Below are positions 18,781 through 27,115 of a DNA stretch of 64,000 nt, in pieces. This DNA is from Brevibacillus dissolubilis. GTDB lineage: Bacteria; Bacillota; Bacilli; Brevibacillales; Brevibacillaceae. Location of the stretch: positions 62,001 through 126,000 of the forward strand of contig NZ_VCNA01000016.1 in assembly GCF_006170445.1 (NCBI RefSeq). Reading direction: 5' to 3'. A model generated the notes under the pieces. That model was not told the DNA's origin, ran no database searches, and saw nothing but the letters and a program-made list of their open reading frames with translations. A program made the position numbers and the translations under genes. How positions within the stretch are numbered: the first letter of the stretch is position 1; each line of letters begins with the position of its first letter.

Positions 18781-19623
18781 TCACTTTTCATTTAATTGTT
18801 TTTTTATTCGCCTCTCTACCCTTTTAATACTCTCTTCCGTTGGCAAATCCTCAGGCATCGTCCCACCAAGCTCTTTGATTGTTTGACGAACTTTTTGCCC
18901 AACCTCGAAGTGGGTATTATTCGCATTTGACTTTCCTTGAATATTGTCACGTCGTAACTTTTCCTCTGTTTGCGTTGCACGAAACAGATTCGCTGCTAAT
19001 TCTGTACTCCCCATATGATCAAGGATTTGTTGTGACTTTTTCAACGCTTTTTTCTTATGGATTTCCTTTGCCCCTAAACCACCATAGAGACCCTTATATC
19101 CATAATTCTGAAAGACTCCAAAGTCACGGTCAGTTTCTACACCGGCATGGTAGGCTGCATCAGCCAGCGCTACGTTATGTTTTTTCATCTCTTCTCGAAG
19201 GAAGACTCGTTTTTCTTCCTCATTACTTTGTTCAAATATCTCCTGTTTCCGGGTCTGAACAGCAAAATAGGTCTGTCCGTGGGCTACGATCTCTTTACTT
19301 GGATCAGCATTTTGAACGATTAGGTAACAAGCATACCTAGATAATTTGATTGATCTGAATTGACGCATGGCTCCTTTTCCTGTGGGGATCATTTCGAGGA
19401 TATCCTCGAAATGATCCTCAATTGGGTAACCACTGTTTTCACAAGCCTGCTTTGCTTTTTCGATAACAGGTATGAAATGTTGGTATTCCGAATACCCTAA
19501 AAGTTTCCGTAATCCTCTGGACGTCCAATATTCATTACCATGTTCATCTTCTTGTCTTATGTTTTCGAACAACGAGATATTGTCTGGTGTCAGATCGTTA
19601 CTAATTACAATCTCCCCCTCCAT
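18781..19623 (-). CDS. dinD: DinD-like DNA-damage-inducible protein
   Basis: The 280-residue protein opens with a BRO-N-like segment (FENIRQEDEHGNEYWTSRGL, LRKLLGYSEYQHFIPVIEKA) and continues with AHGQTYFAVQTRKQEI and AGVETDRDFGVFQNYGYKGLYGG, the pattern of E. coli DinD and its Gram-positive relatives. E. coli DinD is SOS-induced and inhibits RecA filament function. The start ATG has AAAGGTGAG directly upstream. I see no perfect LexA box (CGAACnnnnGTTCG) nearby. Its place between yabE and tatD is not part of the conserved order, so it was probably inserted, with AT-richer sequence than its neighbours. Confidence 0.88.
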   Translation of the reverse strand: MEGEIVISNDLTPDNISLFENIRQEDEHGNEYWTSRGLRKLLGYSEYQHFIPVIEKAKQACENSGYPIEDHFEDILEMIPTGKGAMRQFRSIKLSRYACYLIVQNADPSKEIVAHGQTYFAVQTRKQEIFEQSNEEEKRVFLREEMKKHNVALADAAYHAGVETDRDFGVFQNYGYKGLYGGLGAKEIHKKKALKKSQQILDHMGSTELAANLFRATQTEEKLRRDNIQGKSNANNTHFEVGQKVRQTIKELGGTMPEDLPTEESIKRVERRIKKQLNEK

Positions 19624-19716
19624 CTCACCTTTAGTAAGATTCTATAAATTCGAGCTGATTGATTCAATGCTGATTTATTGGATTATACCCCTGATTTCAT
19701 ATAATCGAGACAAACA

Positions 19717-19759
19717 AAAAGGTTTTCCTCCCGTCTTTTTTCGACGTCAGGAAAACCTT
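19717..19759 (-). terminator. Terminator of tatD
   Basis: Long stem aaggttttcctgacgtc with gacgggaggaaaacctt and a following TTTTTG on the minus strand. Confidence 0.9.
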
Positions 19760-19775
19760 GCTTCCTCAAATTTAT

Positions 19776-20555
19776 TTATCTCTGTATTGGCGGCAACCCA
19801 AACACCCGTCTCGCATTATCCGAGGTGATCTTCGCCATCTCTTCATAGCTCATCCCATGCAGATTCGCCATCTCTTCGCACACATAGCGGACATACCCTG
19901 TCTCATTGCGTTTGCCGCGGAATGGGTGCGGGGTGAGGTACGGACAGTCTGTCTCAATCAAAAGACGGTCGAGCGGAACCTCCATGACTACTTCCTTTGG
20001 CTTCTTCGCGTTCTTAAACGTCAGCGGACCGCCGAAGGAGATATAGAAGTTCATATCAAGTGCCATCTTGGCAATCTCGGAGCTGCCGGAGAAGCAGTGC
20101 ATGATGCCGCCTACTTCCTCAGCTTTTTCCTCACGCAAAATGTCGATGATATCCTGGTGCGCATCGCGGTCGTGGATGATGATCGGCATCTGGAGCTTGC
20201 GGGCGAGGCGGATCTGCTTGCGGAATACTTCCTTCTGCACATCCTTCGGGGAGGTATCCCAGTAATAATCCAAGCCCATTTCGCCGATCCCGACCACTTT
20301 TGGATGCTTGGCCAGCTCCTCGATCCACTCCAGATCAGCGTCCGTCATGGTGATGGCATCTTGCGGGTGCCAGCCGACGACGGCATAGATAAAATCATAT
20401 TTCTCCGCAAGCTCGATGCAGGTCGGAATCGTCTCGCGGTTAAACCCGATATTGACGATGGTGTCGACGCCGTTGTCTCTGGCGCGGGCAATGACTTCGT
20501 CGCGGTCTTCGTCGAATTGCTCCGCATTCAGGTGGGCATGTGTATCAATTAACAA
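19776..20555 (-). CDS. tatD: TatD family metal-dependent deoxyribonuclease
   Basis: The 259-residue TIM-barrel hydrolase begins MLIDTHAHLNAEQFDED (metal-binding HAH), with GEMGLDYYWD near residue 91, the metal-binding His of IIHDRDAH near 128 and ETDCPYLTPHPFRGKRNE near 202. TatD proteins are Mg-dependent 3'-5' exonucleases, with roles proposed in repair. In B. subtilis this is yabD. The start codon is TTG behind GGGAG, 18 bp after metG, with which it is likely cotranscribed. Confidence 0.96.
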   Translation of the reverse strand: MLIDTHAHLNAEQFDEDRDEVIARARDNGVDTIVNIGFNRETIPTCIELAEKYDFIYAVVGWHPQDAITMTDADLEWIEELAKHPKVVGIGEMGLDYYWDTSPKDVQKEVFRKQIRLARKLQMPIIIHDRDAHQDIIDILREEKAEEVGGIMHCFSGSSEIAKMALDMNFYISFGGPLTFKNAKKPKEVVMEVPLDRLLIETDCPYLTPHPFRGKRNETGYVRYVCEEMANLHGMSYEEMAKITSDNARRVFGLPPIQR

Positions 20556-20573
20556 AACTGCTCCCGCCTTTCC

Positions 20574-22664
20574 TTACTTCACAATTGCGCCGTTTGGCAT
20601 GCTAGGATCAACGGTGGCCAGTGTCAGCTGGTCTTCGACAGAGGCTGCGAGGATCATCCCTTGGGACATCTCACCGCGCAACTTCACAGGCTTAAGGTTG
20701 GTGACGACGATCACTTTTTTGCCGACGAGATCTTCTGGCTTGTAGTATTTGGCGATGCCGGAGACGATCTGGCGCTTTTCTGTGCCGAGGTCGACTTGGG
20801 AGACGAGCAGACGGTCTGCGTTAGGGTGTTGGGCGCATTCAAGAATTTGGCCTACGCGCAACTCGATCTTGCCAAAGTCCTCGATGCCGATTTCGTTGGT
20901 GGTTTCGACTGGTTTTGCTGTTTCTGCTGGTTTGTTTTCAGTTGTTTCGCTCACGGTACCTTCTCCTTTTAATGCTTCTGCTTTTTTACGGTTCTCTTCC
21001 GCTTGGCGACGGGCTTCTGCGGTGGAGGCGTCGATGAATTCCAGCTCTTTTTCCACTTCCAGACGCGGGAAAAGAACTTCGGTGCCACGGCTGACCTTCA
21101 CGCCTACAGGCAGATGACCCCACTCGGCTGCGGTGTTCCACAGAGCGGACGTAGCGAGTGCTGTATCTTCTTCGGTCAAGCGTCCATAGCTCAGGTCGTT
21201 GAGTGGATTGTAGGTGTCTGCCACGCCGAGCTGTGTCCAGATTTTTGCCGGTGCATTGGTCATGAACGGCAGGATCAGGATGGACGTGATGCGGATGCTC
21301 TCCGCGAGGTTGTACATCACGGTGCCGAGGCGGGCTTTGTTCTCTTCGGACTTAGCCAGCACCCATGGTTGTGTCTCGTCGATATATTTGTTCGTGCGGC
21401 TCACCAGCTCCCAGATATGGGCGAGTGCATTGCCGAAGCGCATGTCGTCCATGTTCTCTTCGACAAGCTGCTTGGTTTTGAGCGCGAGTCCTTTGAGGTT
21501 CTCGTCGAACTCACCAGCTTGGGACGGTTCTGGAATGATGCCGTCAAAATATTTCTCAATCATCGCCACGGTACGGCTCACCAGGTTGCCGAGGTCGTTG
21601 GCAAGGTCAAAGTTCAGACGTTGGATAAACGTCTCAGGTGTGAACACCCCATCTTGTCCAAACGCGATCTCACGGAGCAGGAAGTAACGCACCCCGTCAG
21701 AGCCGTAGCGGTCGATCAGGAATTTCGGGTCGATTACGTTCCCTTTGGATTTGGACATCTTGCCGTCTGGCATGAGCAGCCAGCCATGACCGAATACTTG
21801 CTTCGGCAATGGTTCTCCCAGCGCCATCAGGAGGATCGGCCAATAGATCGTGTGGAAACGCAGAATGTCTTTCCCCACCATATGTACATCGACAGGCCAG
21901 TAGCGCTTGTAGTTGGAGTCATCTTCAGAGCCATAACCGAGCGCGGTGATATAGTTGGTGAGTGCATCAATCCATACATAGATAACGTGCTCAGGATCGT
22001 TTGGAACCTTGATCCCCCAGTCAAAGCTGCTGCGGGATACGCTGAGGTCTTGCAGGCCCGGCTTGAGGAAGTTGTTGACCATCTCATTTTTGCGGGATTC
22101 CGGCTGGATGAACTGTGGGTTGGCTTCAATATGCTGAAGCAGACGGTCTTGATAATTGGACATGCGGAAGAAGTAGTTCTTCTCCTTCACCTTCTCCACT
22201 GGGCGGCCACAGTCTGGGCAGAGATAGCCTTTGTCGGTCTTCGCCTGTGTCTCGGTCCAGAATGCTTCATCCGGCACACAGTAGTAGCCTTCATATTCAC
22301 CCAGGTAGATGTCGCCTTGATCGACTAAGCGTTGAAAAATCTTCTGCACGGCATCTTTATGACGCGGCTGAGTGGTACGGATGAAGTCATTATAGGAAAT
22401 ATCAAGCTTCTCCCAGAGGTCTTTGATCCAGTCAACGATCGGATCGATGAACTCCAGCGGCTGCATACCCTCGGTGGCAGCGCGTTCCTGCAGTTTTTGC
22501 CCATGCTCATCTGTCCCTGTCAGGTAGAAGACATCAAAGCCACGCAATCTTTTGTAGCGGGCCAGTGCATCGGATGCGATGGTGGTATACGCATTCCCGA
22601 TGTGCAGCTTGTTGCTCGGATAATAGATCGGGGTGGTGATGTAATACGTTGGTCGTTGTGTCAT
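20574..22664 (-). CDS. metG: Methionyl-tRNA synthetase
   Basis: The 696-residue class I enzyme has the HIGH-type motif KLHIGNAY near residue 23, zinc ligands CPDC near 143, the KMSKS loop near 310, an anticodon-binding domain and a C-terminal tRNA-binding EMAP/Trbp111 domain (IGIEDFGKIELRVGQILECA, from about 590). I start at ATG 22664 (MTQRPTYYITTPIYYP) with AAAAGGAGG upstream; the longer frame extends into the leader. Expression is controlled by a T-box. Confidence 0.98.
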   Translation of the reverse strand: MTQRPTYYITTPIYYPSNKLHIGNAYTTIASDALARYKRLRGFDVFYLTGTDEHGQKLQERAATEGMQPLEFIDPIVDWIKDLWEKLDISYNDFIRTTQPRHKDAVQKIFQRLVDQGDIYLGEYEGYYCVPDEAFWTETQAKTDKGYLCPDCGRPVEKVKEKNYFFRMSNYQDRLLQHIEANPQFIQPESRKNEMVNNFLKPGLQDLSVSRSSFDWGIKVPNDPEHVIYVWIDALTNYITALGYGSEDDSNYKRYWPVDVHMVGKDILRFHTIYWPILLMALGEPLPKQVFGHGWLLMPDGKMSKSKGNVIDPKFLIDRYGSDGVRYFLLREIAFGQDGVFTPETFIQRLNFDLANDLGNLVSRTVAMIEKYFDGIIPEPSQAGEFDENLKGLALKTKQLVEENMDDMRFGNALAHIWELVSRTNKYIDETQPWVLAKSEENKARLGTVMYNLAESIRITSILILPFMTNAPAKIWTQLGVADTYNPLNDLSYGRLTEEDTALATSALWNTAAEWGHLPVGVKVSRGTEVLFPRLEVEKELEFIDASTAEARRQAEENRKKAEALKGEGTVSETTENKPAETAKPVETTNEIGIEDFGKIELRVGQILECAQHPNADRLLVSQVDLGTEKRQIVSGIAKYYKPEDLVGKKVIVVTNLKPVKLRGEMSQGMILAASVEDQLTLATVDPSMPNGAIVK

Positions 22665-22703
22665 ATATGTAACCTCCTTTTGAATTGGTAAAGCGTATGA
22701 GGG

Positions 22704-23035
22704 CAACAAAAAAACGACTCCATCCCTGATTGGGACGAGCCGTCTGGTGTACGGTTCCTCGTGGTACCACCCAAATGCTCCATGCTTTCACAAGCCATGG
22801 ACTTTGCGAGTCGCCTGTCAGCGACTACCCCTTTAACGCAGGGCATACGTCACGGCTTATCGCTCCCACCCGATTCGCAAATCTTCTGGTCAGGAGTCGC
22901 TCGGCCGCGATACTCAGGGGCCATTTTCGGCTTGTGCGCTTATGCCGGTTTCCACCATGTCCGGCTCTCTGGAATAAGGCTGGCAAGCTTACTCTTCCCG
23001 TCAACGCGTTTACGTTATTTCCAACTTTATCATTT
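22704..23035 (-). promoter_or_regulatory. T-box leader of metG (Met specifier ATG)
   Basis: On the minus strand: stem I with the AGAGAGCCGG and GGTGGAAACCGG elements, a specifier-loop ATG at 22922-22924, the T-box bulge sequence GGGTGGTACCACG (22760-22772), and a terminator (about 22706-22744) ending in TTTTTTT. Uncharged tRNA-Met should favour antitermination. The order and spacing are those of classic Gram-positive T-boxes. Confidence 0.95.
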
Positions 23036-23147
23036 ATTCTATACTACCTTAGCTGTTTCTAAACCCGATTGTCAAGATGGACTACAGCGGATAGCATGAC
23101 GGTTGTATGAACAGAATACATTCTTTATACATAAATGTATAATGAGA

Positions 23148-23176
23148 TGTCGAAAGCGTTTTATCCGTTCGACAAA
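23148..23176. promoter_or_regulatory. Spo0A-box-like sites upstream of abrB
   Basis: TGTCGAA at 23148-23154 and, in opposite orientation, TTCGACAAA (23168-23176, reverse complement TTTGTCGAA). Both match the Spo0A box. A further CTTGTCGG follows at about 23178. They lie 200 bp before the abrB promoter and could act on abrB or on metG. Confidence 0.5.
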
Positions 23177-23385
23177 ACTTGTCGGCTTTCACCCATGTTT
23201 TTGCAGATTTCTACACGGCTAATTTCCATTTATATTTATTAAATTAATTAAGAAAGTTTGATCGAACCATCCTCCCACTAATCCCATCTACGGGATAATA
23301 CGCGATACAACAAGGTTTCTGGGCTTGCATAAAATGGATCAAGCATAATACAAACCACGAATGCAAGTAAATGTAAAATTCCGTA

Positions 23386-23414
23386 TTGACACCTTTGGGA
23401 ATGGCTGGTATGAT
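23386..23414 (+). promoter_or_regulatory. Sigma-A promoter of abrB
   Basis: TTGACA at 23386-23391, 17-bp spacer, TATGAT at 23409-23414; transcription should begin near 23421. Confidence 0.9.
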
Positions 23415-23429
23415 GAAACCAACAAGAAA

Positions 23430-23437
23430 ATGTCGAA
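23430..23437 (+). promoter_or_regulatory. Spo0A box just downstream of the abrB start site
   Basis: ATGTCGAA about 10 bp after the predicted transcription start. In B. subtilis, Spo0A~P represses abrB from boxes placed just downstream of its start sites, so the arrangement is the same. Confidence 0.65.
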
Positions 23438-23509
23438 TAATGACGATAAAAAGTGAAGTGTCATCTATAAATCGACAACCCGTTAAGCTACTTCTTGAGA
23501 GGAGAATTG

Positions 23510-23767
23510 ATGATGATGAAATCAACAGGTATTGTAAGAAAAGTAGATGAACTTGGCCGCGTGGTAATTCCAATCGAACTCCGCCGTACTCTCGGCATTG
23601 CAGAAAAAGACGCTCTTGAGATTTACGTGGACGGCGAGCGTATCATCCTTAAAAAATACGAGCCAGCTTGCATCTTCTGTGGCAACGCTGACCGCGTAAC
23701 CTACTTCAAAGGCAAAATCATTTGCCAAGAGTGCGTTTCCGAACTCCCAGTACCACAACAAAAATAA
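23510..23767 (+). CDS. abrB: Transition-state regulator AbrB (Cys4-tailed form)
   Basis: The 85-residue protein begins with three Met codons (ATG 23510, 23513 or 23516 possible; AGGAG precedes) and continues KSTGIVRKVDELGRVVIPIE, essentially the B. subtilis AbrB DNA-binding domain. The C-terminal half differs: CIFCG ... ICQEC, two CxxC pairs 16-17 residues apart suggesting a zinc-binding or disulfide module instead of the usual AbrB_C oligomerisation domain. AbrB represses post-exponential genes. It is divergent from metG, as in Bacillus, with a Spo0A-controlled-type promoter and a strong terminator. Confidence 0.94.
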   Translation: MMMKSTGIVRKVDELGRVVIPIELRRTLGIAEKDALEIYVDGERIILKKYEPACIFCGNADRVTYFKGKIICQECVSELPVPQQK

Positions 23768-23816
23768 TAACGTTGTTGTCGACGATGATCACGGCTTCTG
23801 TCTAATATATAAAATA

Positions 23817-23852
23817 AAGGCTATCCATCTTTCACAGATGGATAGCCTTTTT
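23817..23852. terminator. Bidirectional terminator between abrB and rsmI
   Basis: Perfect 14-bp stem aaggctatccatct with its complement, TTTTT on the plus strand and a TTTATTTTA run on the minus strand. Confidence 0.95.
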
Positions 23853-23880
23853 GATGTTTACCGATTGGCTTAAAAAAACA

Positions 23881-24774
23881 TTATTCTTCGTCCCGATGAT
23901 ATTCGTTGTAGACATCACGTTTCGACAAACCACGGTCTTCACTTGCTTTTTTGATCGCTTCTTTGCTGGACAAGCCTTGGTCGATGTAACGGTCTACGTG
24001 TTCGACAATCGACAAAGCCTGCCACCAGATCACTTCTTCATCACCTGTACCTGCATCATCGCCTGTATAGCCTTCTACGATCATGCAGAACTCACCGCGA
24101 ATCTCACCTTCTCCTTCGCCAAGCCATGCGATCAACTCGGAGAGTCTGCCTCTGGAGAACTCTTCATAGCGCTTGGTCAGCTCGCGGGCCAATACGACAT
24201 TGCGGTCCCCCCATGCTTCATAGATCGCTTCGAGTGTCTTGACGATGCGGTGTGGTGCTTCATAGAACAGGAGTGTCTCTGGATATTTGCGGAGACGCTG
24301 AAGCTCTTGGGTGCGGGGCTTTTTGTCCCGTGGCAGGAATCCGGCGAAGACAAAGCGGTCGGTCGGCAAGCCCGAGGCGATCAGACCAGTCAGAGCGGCG
24401 TTGGCTCCCGGTATCGGGATGACGGTGATTCCTTCGGCTGTAGCATCCCGGACCAGATCTGCTCCAGGGTCTGAGATCGCGGGAAGTCCCGCGTCACTTA
24501 CCAGCGCGATTTTTTTGCCTTCGCGCAGCCATTCCAGGAGGCCGACACCGCTTGCTTCTTTATTGTGCTCATGGTAGCTGACCGTGCGCTTTTCGATCTG
24601 AAAATGATTCAACAGCTTGCGGGTCTGTCTCGTATCCTCACACGCGATCACATCCACCTCACGCAGTGTGTTCAGTGAGCGGACGGTAATATCGTCGAGA
24701 TTGCCGATCGGTGTGGCGACGAGATAGAGAATCCCCTCGCCCTCATGATCAGCAAAGCTTTTTTGTACATGCAT
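23881..24774 (-). CDS. rsmI: 16S rRNA (cytidine1402-2'-O)-methyltransferase
   Basis: The 297-residue tetrapyrrole-methylase-fold enzyme shows LYLVATPIGNLDDITVRS near residue 16, ACEDTRQTRKLL near 44, ALVSDAGLPAISDPG near 92 and FYEAPHRIVKTL near 165. RsmI 2'-O-methylates C1402 of 16S rRNA together with RsmH. In B. subtilis this is yabC. It follows yazA by only 6 bp, in the yabA-yabB-yazA-rsmI unit. Confidence 0.97.
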   Translation of the reverse strand: MHVQKSFADHEGEGILYLVATPIGNLDDITVRSLNTLREVDVIACEDTRQTRKLLNHFQIEKRTVSYHEHNKEASGVGLLEWLREGKKIALVSDAGLPAISDPGADLVRDATAEGITVIPIPGANAALTGLIASGLPTDRFVFAGFLPRDKKPRTQELQRLRKYPETLLFYEAPHRIVKTLEAIYEAWGDRNVVLARELTKRYEEFSRGRLSELIAWLGEGEGEIRGEFCMIVEGYTGDDAGTGDEEVIWWQALSIVEHVDRYIDQGLSSKEAIKKASEDRGLSKRDVYNEYHRDEE

Positions 24775-24780
24775 GTCTAT

Positions 24781-25050
24781 TCAGCTCCCCAGTCGGAGGT
24801 TTTGCCATAAGGCATCTTTTTGCTTGCGGGAAAGCCGCTTGATCGCTTCCTCCCGCTTGAGTCCCCACGAACGGCTCTCACCCTCTTCATAATAGACGAG
24901 TGCGACAGGCAGGCGGCATCGTGTGTATTTGGCTGCCTTGCCGTCGTTGTGCATCTTGTAGCGGCGGGGGATTTCCGTTGTGTAGCCCGTGTAGAGCGTA
25001 TTATCTGCGCAGAGCAGCATGTAGACATAGTGACTTTTAGTCGAGGGCAT
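24781..25050 (-). CDS. yazA: GIY-YIG domain protein YazA (UPF0213)
   Basis: An 89-residue single GIY-YIG nuclease domain: YVYMLLCADNTLYTGYT carries the two Tyr/Gly clusters and ARG-type residues follow (PRRYKMHNDGKAAKYTR). These small stand-alone GIY-YIG proteins have no settled function. I start at ATG 25050 because the homologous N-terminus begins there; this gives a 14-bp overlap with the yabB end. An upstream in-frame start at 25086 would extend far into yabB. Confidence 0.9.
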   Translation of the reverse strand: MPSTKSHYVYMLLCADNTLYTGYTTEIPRRYKMHNDGKAAKYTRCRLPVALVYYEEGESRSWGLKREEAIKRLSRKQKDALWQNLRLGS

Positions 25051-25804
25051 CTCGCTTTCCGTAATAAATCTCATACAGTTCCTCACAGTATTCTTCCCCT
25101 TGCTTGTAGACGATCAACGGGGGTTGTACGCGCAATTCCGGGCGGCCGCCTCGGGTTCCTTCTATTAATATACCTGTCGGTTCAGCATTTACCCGTGGAT
25201 GGATAAACCGCATGCGCTTCGGCTCAATCTTGTACTGGCGCATCAGCGTGATCAGGTCGATCAGGCGGGTAGCGCGGTGTACCAATGCCATTTTGCCCCC
25301 GTTCTTGAGCAGCTGGCTGCCGACGCGGATGACATCTTCGAGATTGAGCAGGATTTCGTGACGGGCGATGGCACGGTGATCATTGGGTGCTACTTCTCCC
25401 GTCTCAGGTGGCATATAGGGCGGGTTGCAGGTGATCAGATCAAAGCTCTGGTAGCCGTAATGCTCCACCGCTTCCTTCACATCCCCCAGATGGACATGGA
25501 TGCGCGATTCCATGTTGTTCAGCTCCACGCTTCGCTTCGCCATATCGTGCAGGCGCGGCTGAATCTCAATTGCATCAAAGGTGGCAAACTCTGACCGCGT
25601 GCTCATCAACAGCGGAATCGAACCATTGCCTGTACAGAAATCCATCACCCGTCCACGCTTCGGGACAGAAGCAAAACGGGCCAGCAACACCGCATCCATG
25701 CCAAAACAGAAAGTCTCATGGCTCTGGATGATTTTGCGGTCATAGGTCAGCAGGTCATCAATTCGTTCAGTCTCATACAACGGAATGTTGCGGTTCTCTG
25801 CCAT
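25037..25804 (-). CDS. yabB: tRNA1(Val) A37 N6-methyltransferase-like protein YabB
   Basis: The 255-residue class I methyltransferase has a SAM loop RVMDFCTGNGSIPLLM near residue 52 and the N6-adenine catalytic motif NPPY (LITCNPPYMPP) near 126. It matches the TrmN6/YabB family. The gene overlaps yazA by 14 bp and follows yabA after a terminator, so yabB-yazA-rsmI probably form their own unit. Confidence 0.93.
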   Translation of the reverse strand: MAENRNIPLYETERIDDLLTYDRKIIQSHETFCFGMDAVLLARFASVPKRGRVMDFCTGNGSIPLLMSTRSEFATFDAIEIQPRLHDMAKRSVELNNMESRIHVHLGDVKEAVEHYGYQSFDLITCNPPYMPPETGEVAPNDHRAIARHEILLNLEDVIRVGSQLLKNGGKMALVHRATRLIDLITLMRQYKIEPKRMRFIHPRVNAEPTGILIEGTRGGRPELRVQPPLIVYKQGEEYCEELYEIYYGKRDALD

Positions 25805-25830
25805 GTAATCGTGTACTCCTTTATGTAGGG

Positions 25831-25871
25831 AAAAAAGCGACCTGTCCGATAAAAAAGAGCAGGTCGCTTTT
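25831..25871 (-). terminator. Terminator after yabA
   Basis: Perfect aaaagcgacctg/caggtcgctttt stem followed by a T run on the minus strand, between yabA and yabB. Confidence 0.9.
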
Positions 25872-25873
25872 GC

Positions 25874-26263
25874 TTATGGTTTTGGTTGTCCTCCACTCAA
25901 GAAGGAGAGACAGAAAAGGCAATCGCCTTCTTTTCGTAAACTTCCATAATGGACATTGCAAATATGAAATCCTTCCGCATAGAGGCGAGCTAAGTTGTCA
26001 TAACCCTCTCCCACGACTTTTGCACGAGCCTCAGTCCGTTGCTGCTTCGTCTCTTTGGACGGTACGGTCTGTTTTTTCTTAGCTGGCGTCTGCACTGTGT
26101 TGGTATCGAGTCGGTTACGCAGGTGTTGGTTTTCCATAGAGAGTTGGGCGTTCTCTTCAAGCAGGCTGGCAATAACATCCTTTAGACTGCCAATCTCCTG
26201 ATACAGCTCGCCGATCCTCTCCTCTATGCTCGCCATTTTCGCGAAAATATCCCGTTTGTCCAC
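25874..26263 (-). CDS. yabA: Initiation-control protein YabA
   Basis: The 129-residue protein has an N-terminal leucine-zipper-like coiled coil (residues 1-55) and the C-terminal zinc-binding tetramer domain [23 protein letters not shown] plus [13 protein letters not shown] (HxCxxxxG...CxxC). YabA ties DnaA to the DnaN clamp and prevents over-initiation. I choose GTG 26263 (start MDKRDIF, as in homologues) with AAGGG 8 bp upstream; ATG 26269 is the alternative. It is 33 bp after ricT. Confidence 0.95.
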   Translation of the reverse strand: MDKRDIFAKMASIEERIGELYQEIGSLKDVIASLLEENAQLSMENQHLRNRLDTNTVQTPAKKKQTVPSKETKQQRTEARAKVVGEGYDNLARLYAEGFHICNVHYGSLRKEGDCLFCLSFLSGGQPKP

Positions 26264-26296
26264 CTTCATCACCCTTTTCCTCGCTACCCTAACCTC

Positions 26297-27112
26297 TTAC
26301 TCAGCTGCCGGAACGATCATGACGATCTCGTCTAAGGTGAATTCCATAACGCGGTTCGCTTCACTCAAGTCGATCTGAACGACGCGATCCAAGATGTTCA
26401 GGCTGACAACACGACCTTCACCCATTGGTGTACCCACCATCGCGCCGATTTCCGGCAATTCATCTTTGGAAGTCTCATAGTTATCATTCTCATATTTCAA
26501 ACAGCACATTAATCGGCCGCACAGACCCGAGATCTTCGCCGGGTTAAGGGAGAGGCTCTGGTCTTTGGCCATCTTAATCGATACCGGCTCAAAATCACCC
26601 AAGAAGGTGGAGCAGCACAGCAGGCGTCCACAAGGGCCGATCCCGCCAAGCATCTTCGCTTCGTCACGCACCCCGATCTGACGCAGCTCAATGCGGGTAC
26701 GGAAGACAGAAGCCAGATCTTTTACCAGCTCACGGAAGTCGACACGACCATCCGCGGTAAAATAAAAGATGATCTTGTTACGGTCAAAGGTGTATTCGAC
26801 GTCAACCAATTTCATCTCAAGCTTGTGATCTTTGATTTTTTGCAGGCAGATCTGGAAGGCGTTCTTCGCTGCGGTCTTATTCTCCTCTACCTGCTTGGCG
26901 TCGTTGGTGTCTGCGACGCGGATGACCTTTTTGAGCGGCAGAACCACATCGGATTCTCCCACGGTTTTTTTCCCGATCACGACTTTGCCGTATTCGATGC
27001 CACGGGCGGTCTCGACGATGACGTGGTCATCTTTTTCGGTAGGAAGTTGATCTGGGTCGAAATAATATATTTTACCCGCTTTTTTAAAGCGGACTCCGAC
27101 TACCTCGTACAA
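26297..27112 (-). CDS. ricT: RicT (YaaT), PSP1 domain Fe-S protein
   Basis: The 271-residue PSP1-family protein contains the four-cysteine cluster motifs GPCGRLLCC near residue 165 and GLCGRLMCCLKYE near 205. RicT with RicA and RicF forms the Y-complex, which holds Fe-S clusters and assists RNase Y mRNA processing and Spo0A phosphorelay output. The start codon is TTG behind GGAGGG. It begins 3 bp after holB, in the tmk-to-yabA operon. Confidence 0.97.
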   Translation of the reverse strand: MYEVVGVRFKKAGKIYYFDPDQLPTEKDDHVIVETARGIEYGKVVIGKKTVGESDVVLPLKKVIRVADTNDAKQVEENKTAAKNAFQICLQKIKDHKLEMKLVDVEYTFDRNKIIFYFTADGRVDFRELVKDLASVFRTRIELRQIGVRDEAKMLGGIGPCGRLLCCSTFLGDFEPVSIKMAKDQSLSLNPAKISGLCGRLMCCLKYENDNYETSKDELPEIGAMVGTPMGEGRVVSLNILDRVVQIDLSEANRVMEFTLDEIVMIVPAAE

Positions 27113-27115
27113 AAG

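Noticed and set aside
21003-22328. 441-codon plus-strand frame opposite metG, and similar long antisense frames over dnaX, serS, aceA and the subtilase
   Set aside because: All mirror well-identified genes in high-GC sequence and have no recognisable product.
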